64,000 bases of DNA from Calonectria ilicicola. Lineage: Eukaryota > Ascomycota > Sordariomycetes > Hypocreales > Nectriaceae. Of the stretch, positions 22,702-31,921 are shown one piece after another. Position numbers and translations under genes: made by a program. Where the stretch lies: positions 6,510,001 to 6,574,000 of the forward strand of contig CP085825.1 in assembly GCA_020809705.1 (NCBI GenBank). Direction: 5' to 3'. The notes under the pieces are model-generated. The model was not told the DNA's origin, did no database searches, and saw only the letters and a program-made list of their open reading frames with translations. Positions within the stretch are counted from its first letter, which is position 1. Each line of letters begins with the position of its first letter.

Positions 22702-23013
22702 TTAGTGCTGTCGGTGCCACATATTAGTATGGGTCTCGTTACTGAAGACTGCCGAGAAGGAGAACCCACGTTGCAAGAGCTGCAAGAGCAGGAGTTGCAG
22801 TTGCCGGAGCAGGAGCAGGTGTTGCAGTTGCTGGTAGAAGACCAGAGTTAGCCAAGGGAACTTTTGTTTGCATTATTTGCTGCTCTCGACTGATCCTCCT
22901 CGAGGGTTTGGATCATTTTGCAGAGACCAAAGGCGGCTCTGGGGATGATCCTTCAAACTCGAGGAGAGAGAAGCAGTGAGGGAGCTGGTGCTGCAAACTC
23001 ACCAGGGAGACAT
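22702..23013 (-). CDS. Short copper-metallothionein-type protein (about 25 aa, three exons)
   Basis: A spliced micro-gene on the minus strand. The ATG at 23013 starts an 11-nt coding exon (23013-23003) that ends at a GTGAGT donor. Intron 1 is 172 nt with branch GGCTAACTC and acceptor CTACCAG. Exon 2 (22830-22770) encodes almost only Cys, Asn, Ser and Thr. Intron 2 (22769-22708) has a perfect ACTAAT branch, and exon 3 supplies one His codon and TAA at 22704-22702. The product has 8 Cys in 25 residues, at 4, 6, 9, 11, 15, 18, 20 and 23. The CxC pairs and the final CxCxxC align well with Neurospora copper metallothionein. It would bind Cu(I) or Cd in the cytosol. A CA-rich leader and TATA box (23131-23140) support expression. 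If intron 2 is not removed, the frame continues about 40 codons with no more Cys-rich sequence. Confidence 0.78.
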
Positions 23014-23130
23014 GTTGATTGTGGATTGGTGAAGAAAAGTCTTCGAAAGTGTTTGTAGAGTGTTGATTGAGTTGGAAGTGATGAGTGTGATGAGGAAACA
23101 AAAACCAGATCTCGAGGGAGACGTCGATGG

Positions 23131-23140
23131 GTTTTTATAC
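23131..23140 (-). promoter_or_regulatory. TATA box of the metallothionein gene
   Basis: Minus strand reads GTATAAAAAC about 118 nt upstream of the metallothionein ATG. The intervening leader is rich in CAA/CAC, as in highly expressed fungal genes. The promoter call is inference. Confidence 0.6.
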
Positions 23141-23608
23141 TTGATCGAAACCGCACGAGCCTCCCAACATCCCACGCTCTTGGCTCTCCGTGTATACCAA
23201 TATCCCGTCCTCTTTTCGTTGCCTGATATGATTATCGTATGCTGGGCGTGGATACTGTTGTTCCGAGTGGGTGTGCTCCACAACGGATGCATGGATTCTA
23301 CCCATCGGCCTCGGGTCTCACGCCAAATTGCAAGCGGCCAACCATAGTAAAGGAACTGCTGATGTCACGCGGCATCCCTGAGCTTCACCCCGCATGTCGG
23401 CGTCATAAAACAGGACGGTACAGCTTGCTCATTGGTCGGCGCTTGGTAGCGTGGCATAGTCCTGTCCCGCTTTGCGCTCAGCGTGAACCCCCGAATGCTC
23501 TGCGATAAGATTGGCAAGCGTTGCCAGTCTGATACAGTAGTTTTGCTCCGTTTGCTCGAGCCGAACCGGCATGGAGTTGTGTCCCAATGTAGTCAAAGGT
23601 AAAAGGCC
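23141..23608. other. Intergenic stretch
   Basis: Upstream region of the metallothionein gene. I see no gene and no clear ACE1-type (GCTG-rich) copper-response element beyond isolated matches. Confidence 0.5.
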
Positions 23609-24183
23609 TCAAAAACGTGATGGGGACCCTACGGGGGGGTGCCATATTCTGCTGCGAGAGAGGGTGGTGTTGCATCGCAGCGTTGATCGACATAGGATCG
23701 AATGGTCCATGCCCAAACCTTGACCAATTGATCTCGAAGGCTCGGTATGTCGACAGAGTAAAGCCAGCGGCAAAGAACGGGGCCTGCAAGTGGGATGGGC
23801 ATGCCACGTCAAAAAAGGTGTGCGCAGATGACCAGGATCCAAGGATTCAACCTGAGCCAAGACACCCAAGGGACGCCTGGACTGAGATGGTTTCTCTTGG
23901 GTCACCCTAACATACAGGAATGAAGCAGCTTTGGGACCTTGGTTCCATGATGATCGAAACTCCTGCGAGTGGGGGCACAGTTAGAAGCGCCGGTACTTAC
24001 CTCAACAGCCCCAGAACCGCCTGAGCCGGAGCCCGAAGCTACGATGGGTGCTACCCCTGCTATCCCACACCGGTGAGCTTCAAGCTGGGGGGCGTGAGGC
24101 ATGGGAAGATGGAGGGGTGGGTAGTACGCGTTACATCTGGAAACACCTGCAATAGCTTCTATTGCAGCATGGCACGCAGCCAT
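23609..24183 (-). CDS. Weak candidate: spliced hypothetical gene or non-coding RNA
   Basis: A possible two-exon model: 24183-24001 and 23962-23609, giving 178 residues. Its only support is a well-formed intron with donor GTAAGT, branch TTCTAAC and acceptor CGCAG, whose removal keeps the frame open. The intron is just 38 nt, at or below the usual fungal minimum. Exon 1 has a Gly/Ser-rich patch (SGSGSGGSG) and exon 2 is Arg/Pro/Leu-rich with no domain. It may equally be an untranslated transcript or chance. Confidence 0.22.
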
Positions 24184-24993
24184 GTCATGGATGTAGGTCG
24201 ACTGATGGGGTAATATGGGGATATATCAGGGCTGGGGGTGCGAAACGAGGGAGTGACAAATCCCCGTGTAAGAAGACATAACCAGAAATGCGTAGACGCA
24301 TACGGGATCAGACATGAGAAACCGTGGAGTAGCGACGGCCGGGGGTTGCTGCATGTGAAGGCTGGACTTGGGACGAAGAACTGTACGGCACAGCGGGTCG
24401 GGTGGAGGCCGGGCTCGGGCAGGATAAGAGCCGTTGGATGGCTTTGTGGAGCCAATGAGAGCGGGTGGATCAGTCGGGGCATGACCAACAGGGCGTCTGT
24501 TAGAATAGCTTCATCGATGCCCGGGAGCTTGACCGTAAGCAAGGCGGTGCGGCAAGCTGGAGCTGATCCCTGGAGCAGGGGTTACCTTGGGGAGAACAGG
24601 CGGGCAAAAAGCAAGGGGCGTGGGGGAGTGAGGGTGCGAGAAGCGACGTGAGCGTCGACAAAGTAAATATGGAATGGAGTAATGAGGGATAATGTGGAAT
24701 GGGGAAAATGGGGAATGGAGACGCCATGGGGCCACAAGTCGCCCTCGCTCTATACAGGCAAAACAGCCTATTCTGCACCACAAAAAGAGGAGCCTGAGAT
24801 TGCCCGGAGCCGTCATGCATGCATCCCACGCATACGTACTGCGTGGGTGGTGCCGCGCCGTGGGTTGGGCGTATCCGGGGCGGCTCATTGGCTGTCCAAA
24901 GTCACTCGAGCCAGTAAGGCACGGGCAGAGACGGAGAGGACGGGGAAAAAACAACCAATTTGGGGCGTGTAGGACTGCTACATTGGTTTGGCT
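24184..24993. other. Intergenic stretch
   Basis: GC-rich, with several overlapping frames of 60-150 codons on both strands but no domain or splice support. Confidence 0.5.
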
Positions 24994-25325
24994 TTAGTCA
25001 TGGGAATACTCGTCCACGGGCGCAGTACGTGGGAGTCCAAGCCTGCCGACGCCCTGACATTGGAGTCGTGGCTGATTCTCTGATATCTGAAAAAGAAAGA
25101 AAATGGACTCGTGAGCCGCGCCGACAAAAATAAAGTCTGAGACTAAGCAACGCGCCGAGTGCAACTAGAGGAGGGGTGATGATGGAAGAAGAACGGTGAA
25201 GAGAGACCAAGTCGCCAACGTGACAATGGCATGCAGTCTTGGGAAAAAAGACTGACAGAGAGGAAAGGGGAGATGAGATGCCAGCTTACCTCGGCGTCTG
25301 ACGGACTATGGATGGTAACAGGCAT
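24994..25325 (-). CDS. Weak candidate: 42-residue spliced micro-gene
   Basis: Exon 25325-25290 encodes MPVTIHSPSDAE and ends at a GTAAGC donor. After a 203-nt pyrimidine-rich intron with a CTTTTTCAG acceptor, exon 25086-24994 adds 30 residues and stops at TAA. Donor, acceptor and phase agree, which is more than chance frames here show, but there is no recognised family and the product is very short. It could be the 5' part of a non-coding transcript. Confidence 0.3.
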
Positions 25326-28300
25326 CTGGGCGAGTGGAAAGCAAAAGCTTCAACACCGGCCTCATTTCTGATTGATGGGCATGGATAGAGGACTACAATG
25401 CCCCCCTTGATGAGAGAGCTTGCTTGCCACACACCTCTCTCCACTTGATGCCTGCCGGTGTGGAATAGATACACGGCTGACAGTCAAACGACAACATCAT
25501 CAACAACAGCTACATCACCGACAAACAGCATCACCATGACGGTTAGTATTTGTCATAATTCATGCTCAGAGCATTCAGGAGCACCGGCCAGACAAAGCAT
25601 CATGCCCACTCTACACCAGCCAACCTGGGTTGGCACGCCGTCATCCCTAGCTCCAAAAGCCATCCGAGGCCAGCTAGACAAGCCTAGCTAGAATCCAATG
25701 CAGGTAGATATCGCGGCGTGGGATGGACGGGATAGTTGGCCGCACGGTGACGACCGGAACGACCGACATCCAGGGGGATGGATGATTGTCGTGGGGACGA
25801 GAAAAATTCTTCATCCAAGTCTCGTCAGATTTGAAAGCATCAGGTCGGTCGGGATGGGACCAGGCGCCGAGGCCCCTGGATCGGCGAACCAGTTGACGGC
25901 AAGGTGAGATGCGGGATATTCCTCGAGCTTCGTCGCAACTCCATGTCGTCTCGCTTAGCCGAATCCTTGGACCGAGAGATAGACCTCCAGCTGAACAAGA
26001 GCCTTGGTACCTAACAGTAAAGGAGGATACGCCTCGTCGGGATCGCTCGTCGGGATCGTGGACTCGCTTGTACTCGTGCTCGGGCGTCGACCGATTGGGA
26101 GATGTGATCCGCCGTTGCGTGTTTCCTAACAAGCAAGCTGTGGCGGATGTATGTGGTTGGAAAAGTCCGGTCGATGTGAGAGATGACGGTACCTAATGGT
26201 GAGTCGACATAGCCCAACCAATCTGACTCGGTGGTGAGAAAAAAGCCCGAAGCCACCGTGTCAAGTGAATTCCAGGTGTGGTGTAGCATTTTTATTCATA
26301 TTGCTGTCTCTGGCTGAGACGCACTTAAAAAAGGCATTTGTATGTGCCTTGGACAAGCGTCCAGAAAAAACGGCAGATGGTGGTCGGCCGGCTCTATCTT
26401 ATACTCGCTCCCCAGACTCGCATCTGCCCAACGACTCGGGCGGCTGTCTCAGCCTCATTCCTTTTTCCTCTCGCGGGGGCGGCAAGAGCAGGGAGGCTAC
26501 TGCATGGTGCAACGCCGTTATTGGAGATCTACACGGGTGCAGACACTTTTTGGGCGCGCTCGCCATTCAGAATCGCCTTTTCCACCTCAAGTCTGGCCTC
26601 ATTATGGACATGCGTATGTTGCGGAGACATGGAGACGGGCGAAGGTTGAAGATGAGGGGATTGGGTGAGAAAAGGACATCAAGGTTGGCCATCAAGGTTC
26701 ACGTTAACCATCAAGGTTCTCACGACCTCAAGTCCACTGACACGGACGTTATGCGTAAATTGCTAGAGGAATACACTAAAAAACCTGCAGTTTCACTAAA
26801 AATTAAATGTATTCAATTAACTACCAACATAGCCACGTGCGAGTTATTGTTAATGAGCTCATGATCAATGGCGCTTTGGGGGTTGCTTGATAGCCAATTT
26901 CCCGCATGGTCAGGAGAGCAAGTTTCCTAATGTGTTTCGGAACATCCCTCGTTGGCTGCAAGGATCACCCAGCGAAAGATAGATAACAACCAAGTTTCCC
27001 ACAATCATATTTAAATATCTCTGTTTGTCCAAGACACAATTTGGAAATCTCTCTTCAACTATGTTCAAGTCTCCACTTGTTTGTTTGCCGAAATATAGTG
27101 GCAGTTGCCGTCCTCGAAAACTCATGCGGCCCAACTGCCACCTGATTTGTCAACTGCATGAACCGAAAGATGCTTCTAAGCATTCCATACATACCTTCGG
27201 CCACGATTGACGATTGACCCAGTCGATGCACGCCCTAATGCACACCAATGCACGAAAGCCCACACTCTTGAGTTGACCCTTGACTTTTATGCAACTACGA
27301 CCCGCAGCAGGAGAACTCCCAAGGCTTTGAGAAAGCTCCAATAGTGTGAGAGATGAAGTGACATAAATGCTATTTAACTCGCTGGGATCACATACAACTG
27401 ATCAGGACGCAAGACATGGGCAGAGCCCTAATTGTCGCCAGCCGAGTTCCTCACGTTTGAATTTCCTACTGGCTTTTCAATATCGGATACGTCCCAAAAG
27501 AAGAGCGACAAAAAGTCATCATATTTAACAATGCGTTTCGGCCTACCAATATTGTACAAGTCTTGGTGTTGAAGATATGCGGGTTTTCTGGTGTGACTTT
27601 GTGGTCCATGTCAGCAACCACATCTCCACATGTCAAAGCGTCCGCGTGAAGGTGAGTCTACATATTTGAACCATGATTATTAGTGCGATAAAGTGTATAT
27701 CAATAATCAAACAAAATATAATTCCGAGGCACAAATGTCAATTGTCATGTTCACAGTAAGCCGTAGAGTGTTACTTGCATCCTTGGTTGGCATGATGATC
27801 GATATTGGACTTGGCGAAATACCAAGAAGGAAGAATGCCCTCAATGGTAAAGAAGAAACCTCAATCAAGAAAACCTAACAAGTATTCTTTCTACGAAAGA
27901 CTTATTGATGTTAGACTTGCAACATCGTCACCATCTACCTGCTTTGATGTGCCCAGCTGAGCAAAGTGGGGCGTCACCCACTCATTGAACTAAGACGAAC
28001 AGGTCTCCATGTTAAAATTAACAACATTCATGCCACAATCAAGGCGGACTCTCGATATGGTTCTCGATTTTCTGCCGTTGTCAAAATACGTGCTTATAAA
28101 AATTTCCTCTCCTCTTGGTATATTGTTCACGACAATTAACTTGCAATATGCGTCTTGCTCTCATTGGCGCTGACGCGACACTACATTGGATGAACAGGGT
28201 GAAGAGGCTACACACCGATTTCCTTTCTCGGCTATTAACCAAACTGAACCAAATCTTTACTTTTTATGATCTAGAGATGAAAGAGCTTTGGGTACACGTA

Positions 28301-28987
28301 AAATTCCTAACAAGTTGCTAGTCAATGCATATGATGATGTACTATAGTTAAGCGATCGAGCCGCGCTTCGGTTAGCTAGTTAGTGGCTGAATTTGTGGAC
28401 CTCGACCCTGGGCTGCTTACGCTTGCTGTCTTTGCTTCGCTGTGATAGGTCGCAAACCCCAGGCACGATGCTAAAGAGTGTGCGTCTGGTGGCCCTTGTT
28501 AGTCGGGTATGTATAAGTCACGGCTCGAAATTTGCCAAGCGTACATTTCTGTGGTGATTATTGACGGATCGCGAATGTAAAACACAAATGAGAAAAAACC
28601 AAGTCCAAGTTTGGTTTGCTCTATAACTTGGGAGTGAGCGGCGAGCTTATGCTGGTCCTGTGCTCGACAGGCACCATTAGCCACTCCGAGCGAACATAAA
28701 AATAAAATATAAAAAAAATATCAGATTTCCCATCCTTTCCATACTTACTTCTATAATCTTCTCTAATGTATCTGGGCTATGTGATGTGCTGTTTTTAGGA
28801 TCGTCGCACGGCTTCATACCCATGTTCCGAGCTATTAAGCTTATATTTAATCCTAATGTGGAGAAGAAGAATCGCTTCCATTGTGTTACCTGAATGACCT
28901 AAATTACCAAAACCATTAATAAAACTTGTGCCTAGTAGGGCATGGGTTAGGCTGAAGCACTGTACTATTGGCGAGATAGAATTTGTG

Positions 28988-29009
28988 AGCCTGACAGTAG
29001 TGTCAGGCT
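28988..29009. repeat. Perfect inverted repeat (9-bp arms, 4-nt loop)
   Basis: AGCCTGACA, spacer GTAG, TGTCAGGCT. It could form a hairpin in RNA or be a dyad binding site. No adjacent gene explains it. Confidence 0.8.
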
Positions 29010-29159
29010 GAGCAATGGGCTTTAGCTATCTCAATGACACCATGCTGGAGTTATACTCTCGGCCTTTGCCCATATAAAACCTCGAAAAACCTCTGGGGCG
29101 CGCCTGAAATGTGGCTGGGCAAATATTTCACACGGAACGTGCAGATTCAAGGATCAAAT

Positions 29160-29232
29160 TTGAACCCGCGTGGTGCGCGGCATCCGCGGTCAAGGGTACA
29201 TGGTTGCATCTTAACTATGGCCTCGACTAACC
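29160..29232 (-). other. tRNA-like relic
   Basis: The minus strand has a B-box-like GGTTCAAAT about 50 nt after a weak A-box-like TAGTCGAGGCC, as in tRNA genes or tRNA-derived SINEs. The T-stem does not pair and the acceptor stem is not closed, so this is not a functional tRNA. C-to-T decay could explain the mismatches. Confidence 0.25.
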
Positions 29233-29398
29233 TTTTCTATTCTTCTAATGCTTACATAACTGAGATCTAGCAAAATCTGGGCCGAGGCAAACTACAAGTA
29301 AAACTTTAAGCTGGTGTAAGCGAATACTTGATGCTGTTCATTTTCTTTTCATCTTTGCCAATAAAACTTGTCTTTGTATTGCTAAATAATAATTCATT

Positions 29399-31156
29399 CT
29401 ATTGACGATTTGCAATGTTGTCCGCGGCAATATATCCATGAGTCATGGCAGGGCCCAAAGTCGAGCCGGCTCCCAAGTATGTCCTTCCCATAATACTCGC
29501 GGCTGTGTTTCCAATGGCAAAGAGATTTTGGATTGGCTTGCCCTTGGTGTCGATGACTCTCTGGAACTCATCGGTTAGTAAACCACCTTTCGTCCCGAGA
29601 TCTCCAGGCCAGATCTGGATGGCGTAAAACGGTGCGTTGGCAATCGATCCCAAGTTGGGGTTCGGGCCAACTTTGGGATCGCCAAAGAACCTGTCATATG
29701 CGTTACTACCCCTTGCAAAATCCTCATCGACGCCATTCTCGCACATGACGTTGAACTTGTCCACGGTTGCCCTCAGTCCACGATCATCAACATCGATTAA
29801 CCGAGACAGCTCTTCGAGGGTATTGGCAGCAAACATTTTCCCTTCTGCGAGTGCCTTTTTGGGTTTCATTCGTGCAAAAAGATGGTTTCCGAGCATGTAT
29901 TTGTTGCGATGTCTCGAATCCATGATCAACCAAGCCGGTATCGCCTTCACCAGCTTGTTTCGATCATATTGATCGTGACCCGCATCCGTGTAAGATTGAG
30001 CCTCATTCATAAATCGCTTTCCGCTGCTATCGACGATGATGCTATGTGGACGGGCACGCTCGAAGAGGGCAAACGCTGGTGTGAAGGTAACGGGGTCAAG
30101 GATGGTTGGCCCCCACCAAGCGTCATCCATCAGGGCCGTGGCAGCTCCAACTCGCAGTCCTTCGGAAATAGCATCTCCTGTGTCTCCATTTGGCGAATTT
30201 GACCAGTCAGTGCTCGTCGGTGATGGTAGATGCTGCTGCCGCATCGAAATATTTTTCGCGAAGCCACCAGCGGCCAGAATGACGCCGTGCGATGCTCTGA
30301 TGCTAGTGATGACAGATTCGGTCTTTACTTTGGCGCCTAGAATTTCGCCATTTGGCCCTTGAATGAGTTCATGAAAGGCTGTGTTGAGGCGAATGTCTGT
30401 ATTCTGCTGAATATTGAGGTGCAAAAGTTGGGCCACCAGGCCGTGTCCCATACTCGTGAGTTTTTGACCCGTTAAGCCTCTGAGAATCAAGGGTATCGCC
30501 TTCTTTGTCGCATGAGCAAATGCACCCAGTGATGATGTCATGCGTGCGAAAACAGGTGCATCGTTTGTGTGAATAGCTAAAGGAGCGCGACCCGAAGGTA
30601 AAACAGATTGCCATTTCCCTAGCTTTCTCAGGTCGAATGGCTTTGACTCAATGGTGCGACCACCTCGCTCTCCCATGGCTCCCTCCATGTCAGGATAGTA
30701 ATCGGGATAACCTTGACTAAAATGAAACTTGAATCCTAGTTCTTGGAGGAACTCAACCATCTCAGGCCCATTATCCAGATATGCTTGCCGCTTTGTGGTT
30801 GAAGAAGCGGGTCCAACATCACCTACAGCCTGCTCAAAGTATTTGAGAGCACCCTCCTTGGAATCCTGAATGCCGGCAGCTTGAGATATCGGATTGCAAG
30901 GAATCCATATGCCGCCACCTGAAATAGCTGATGCTCCTCCTAGAATACTCTCCTTCTCAACTACCACCACGCGTGCACCGTGGGACTTGGACCTGAGAGC
31001 TGCGGTCAGTGCGCCCGCACCACTACCTATAACCAGAACATCTGTCTCTTCATTAAATTGTGAATACTTGGTTCGAGCACTACCTGAAGCGGTTGAAAGC
31101 GTTCGAAAATGGCGCAAATTGATGGCTCTTGGAGCGAGGCGAGAAATCCCAGACAT
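29399..31156 (-). CDS. FAD-dependent 3-ketosteroid dehydrogenase-like flavoprotein (KstD / fumarate reductase family)
   Basis: A single exon of 585 residues. The ATG at 31156 is preferred: it gives RLAPRAINLRHFRTLSTA, a good mitochondrial presequence, and the homologous copy near 39.0 kb keeps an ATG and similar sequence there. The frame stays open upstream to 31351, but that part is promoter. Motifs: Rossmann DVLVIGSGAGALTAALRSK (about 38-56), GGASAISGGGIWIP, the GGFAKN strand, and the C-terminal GRTYLGAGSTLGPAMTHGY, where KstD enzymes keep an active-site Tyr and Gly. Family members desaturate ring A of 3-ketosteroids or reduce related enones using FAD; fungal homologs occur in steroid and triterpenoid pathways. 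The substrate is not readable. An inverted repeat lies 181 bp upstream of the ATG. Confidence 0.9.
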   Translation of the reverse strand: MSGISRLAPRAINLRHFRTLSTASGSARTKYSQFNEETDVLVIGSGAGALTAALRSKSHGARVVVVEKESILGGASAISGGGIWIPCNPISQAAGIQDSKEGALKYFEQAVGDVGPASSTTKRQAYLDNGPEMVEFLQELGFKFHFSQGYPDYYPDMEGAMGERGGRTIESKPFDLRKLGKWQSVLPSGRAPLAIHTNDAPVFARMTSSLGAFAHATKKAIPLILRGLTGQKLTSMGHGLVAQLLHLNIQQNTDIRLNTAFHELIQGPNGEILGAKVKTESVITSIRASHGVILAAGGFAKNISMRQQHLPSPTSTDWSNSPNGDTGDAISEGLRVGAATALMDDAWWGPTILDPVTFTPAFALFERARPHSIIVDSSGKRFMNEAQSYTDAGHDQYDRNKLVKAIPAWLIMDSRHRNKYMLGNHLFARMKPKKALAEGKMFAANTLEELSRLIDVDDRGLRATVDKFNVMCENGVDEDFARGSNAYDRFFGDPKVGPNPNLGSIANAPFYAIQIWPGDLGTKGGLLTDEFQRVIDTKGKPIQNLFAIGNTAASIMGRTYLGAGSTLGPAMTHGYIAADNIANRQ

Positions 31157-31921
31157 GTTGCCAGGTCCGATGACGGATGAATGGAGCGCGAATGACTGGG
31201 TTACTGACGTATAGAACACTGCGGAAGTTACATTCAAGCAAATAAAAACAATATTATTGTACTTATACTTTACTAAAAAGTTAATGGTGTGGTCTCCCGA
31301 GGTAGCCGACGCAAGCAATATAAACAACCACGCGGGAGCCGTGGGAACCACGGCTTGTCATACAATTGGTATCACGAGTTAACATGTACTCGCTAAGAAT
31401 AATCAATTAACCGGATCCATCATTCGGTTAAATTTAAACTCAAAAGACTTCAGAAGCCGTACCTCCTGTGCCTCGGGTGGATGCCAGCTGCCGGTCATTA
31501 CGTACTACGTATGCTTAAATGCCCGCCCATTGTAGACATTGCTTTACGACATCAGGATATATATAGTGAAAAGAGCATGATTTCTGGTTTATATTGTTAG
31601 CATGAATTATTGATATCCTATAATTCCAGTACTTGAATACATGATTTGGAAAGTTTTGACCTTGAACGCATAAGAAATCCTTGTCTATTCTATCAAGCTC
31701 AACTGAACACGCCTCTTAGGCAACTATGATGACTAACCAAACCAAGTGAGTGTGATCCAATTGATGAGACATTGAATGATAATTAAATTGAAAGGAATGA
31801 AGTAATTGCAAAACCTAAATAACTTTCAGCACGGTTCGTACTGGGTTTAGTTTTTTTTTTATAAAAAGAAAAAGGAAAAAAAGAACTATGAACAGATTCC
31901 ACAGCTAGCTCAGAAATCCTT
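31157..31921. other. KstD promoter region and 3' flank of the Clr5-domain gene
   Basis: AT-rich. It contains the inverted repeat at 31337-31355, with sequence similarity to 39.08-39.30 kb. An A/T run at about 31850-31880 precedes the Clr5 gene stop. No gene. Confidence 0.6.
31337..31355. promoter_or_regulatory. Conserved inverted repeat upstream of the KstD-like gene
   Basis: AGCCGTGG-GAA-CCACGGCT, perfect 8-bp arms, with a further CCACG half-site at 31328-31332. The same repeat with a different spacer (CTC) is at 39254-39272 upstream of the truncated second copy. A regulator-binding site is inferred from conserved arms with a changed spacer. Confidence 0.55.

Larger units (their letters stand above)
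25326..29398. other. Long intergenic region, GC-rich to AT-rich transition
   Basis: About 4.1 kb with no supported protein gene. The base composition shifts near 26.9 kb from GC-rich to AT-rich. A frame of 199 codons at 26265-26864 is open in parallel with two other frames and shows no domain. A perfect 9-bp inverted repeat lies at 28988-29009 and a tRNA-like relic at 29160-29232. AT-rich, mutated-looking sequence could be old, RIP-decayed repeats, but I cannot identify the source. Confidence 0.5.

Noticed and set aside
25543..25690. ATG followed at once by a GTTAGT donor, suggesting a second micro-gene
   Set aside because: The leader looks plausible, but every downstream acceptor gives only about 25-28 codons with no conserved feature.
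26265..26864. 199-codon forward frame
   Set aside because: Two other forward frames are also open in part, no domain is seen, and the 3' part crosses AT-rich intergenic sequence.
31157..31351. In-frame N-terminal extension of the KstD-like gene
   Set aside because: The frame is open, but the segment contains the conserved inverted repeat and AT-rich promoter sequence, and the ATG at 31156 gives a good targeting peptide that the duplicate copy also keeps.
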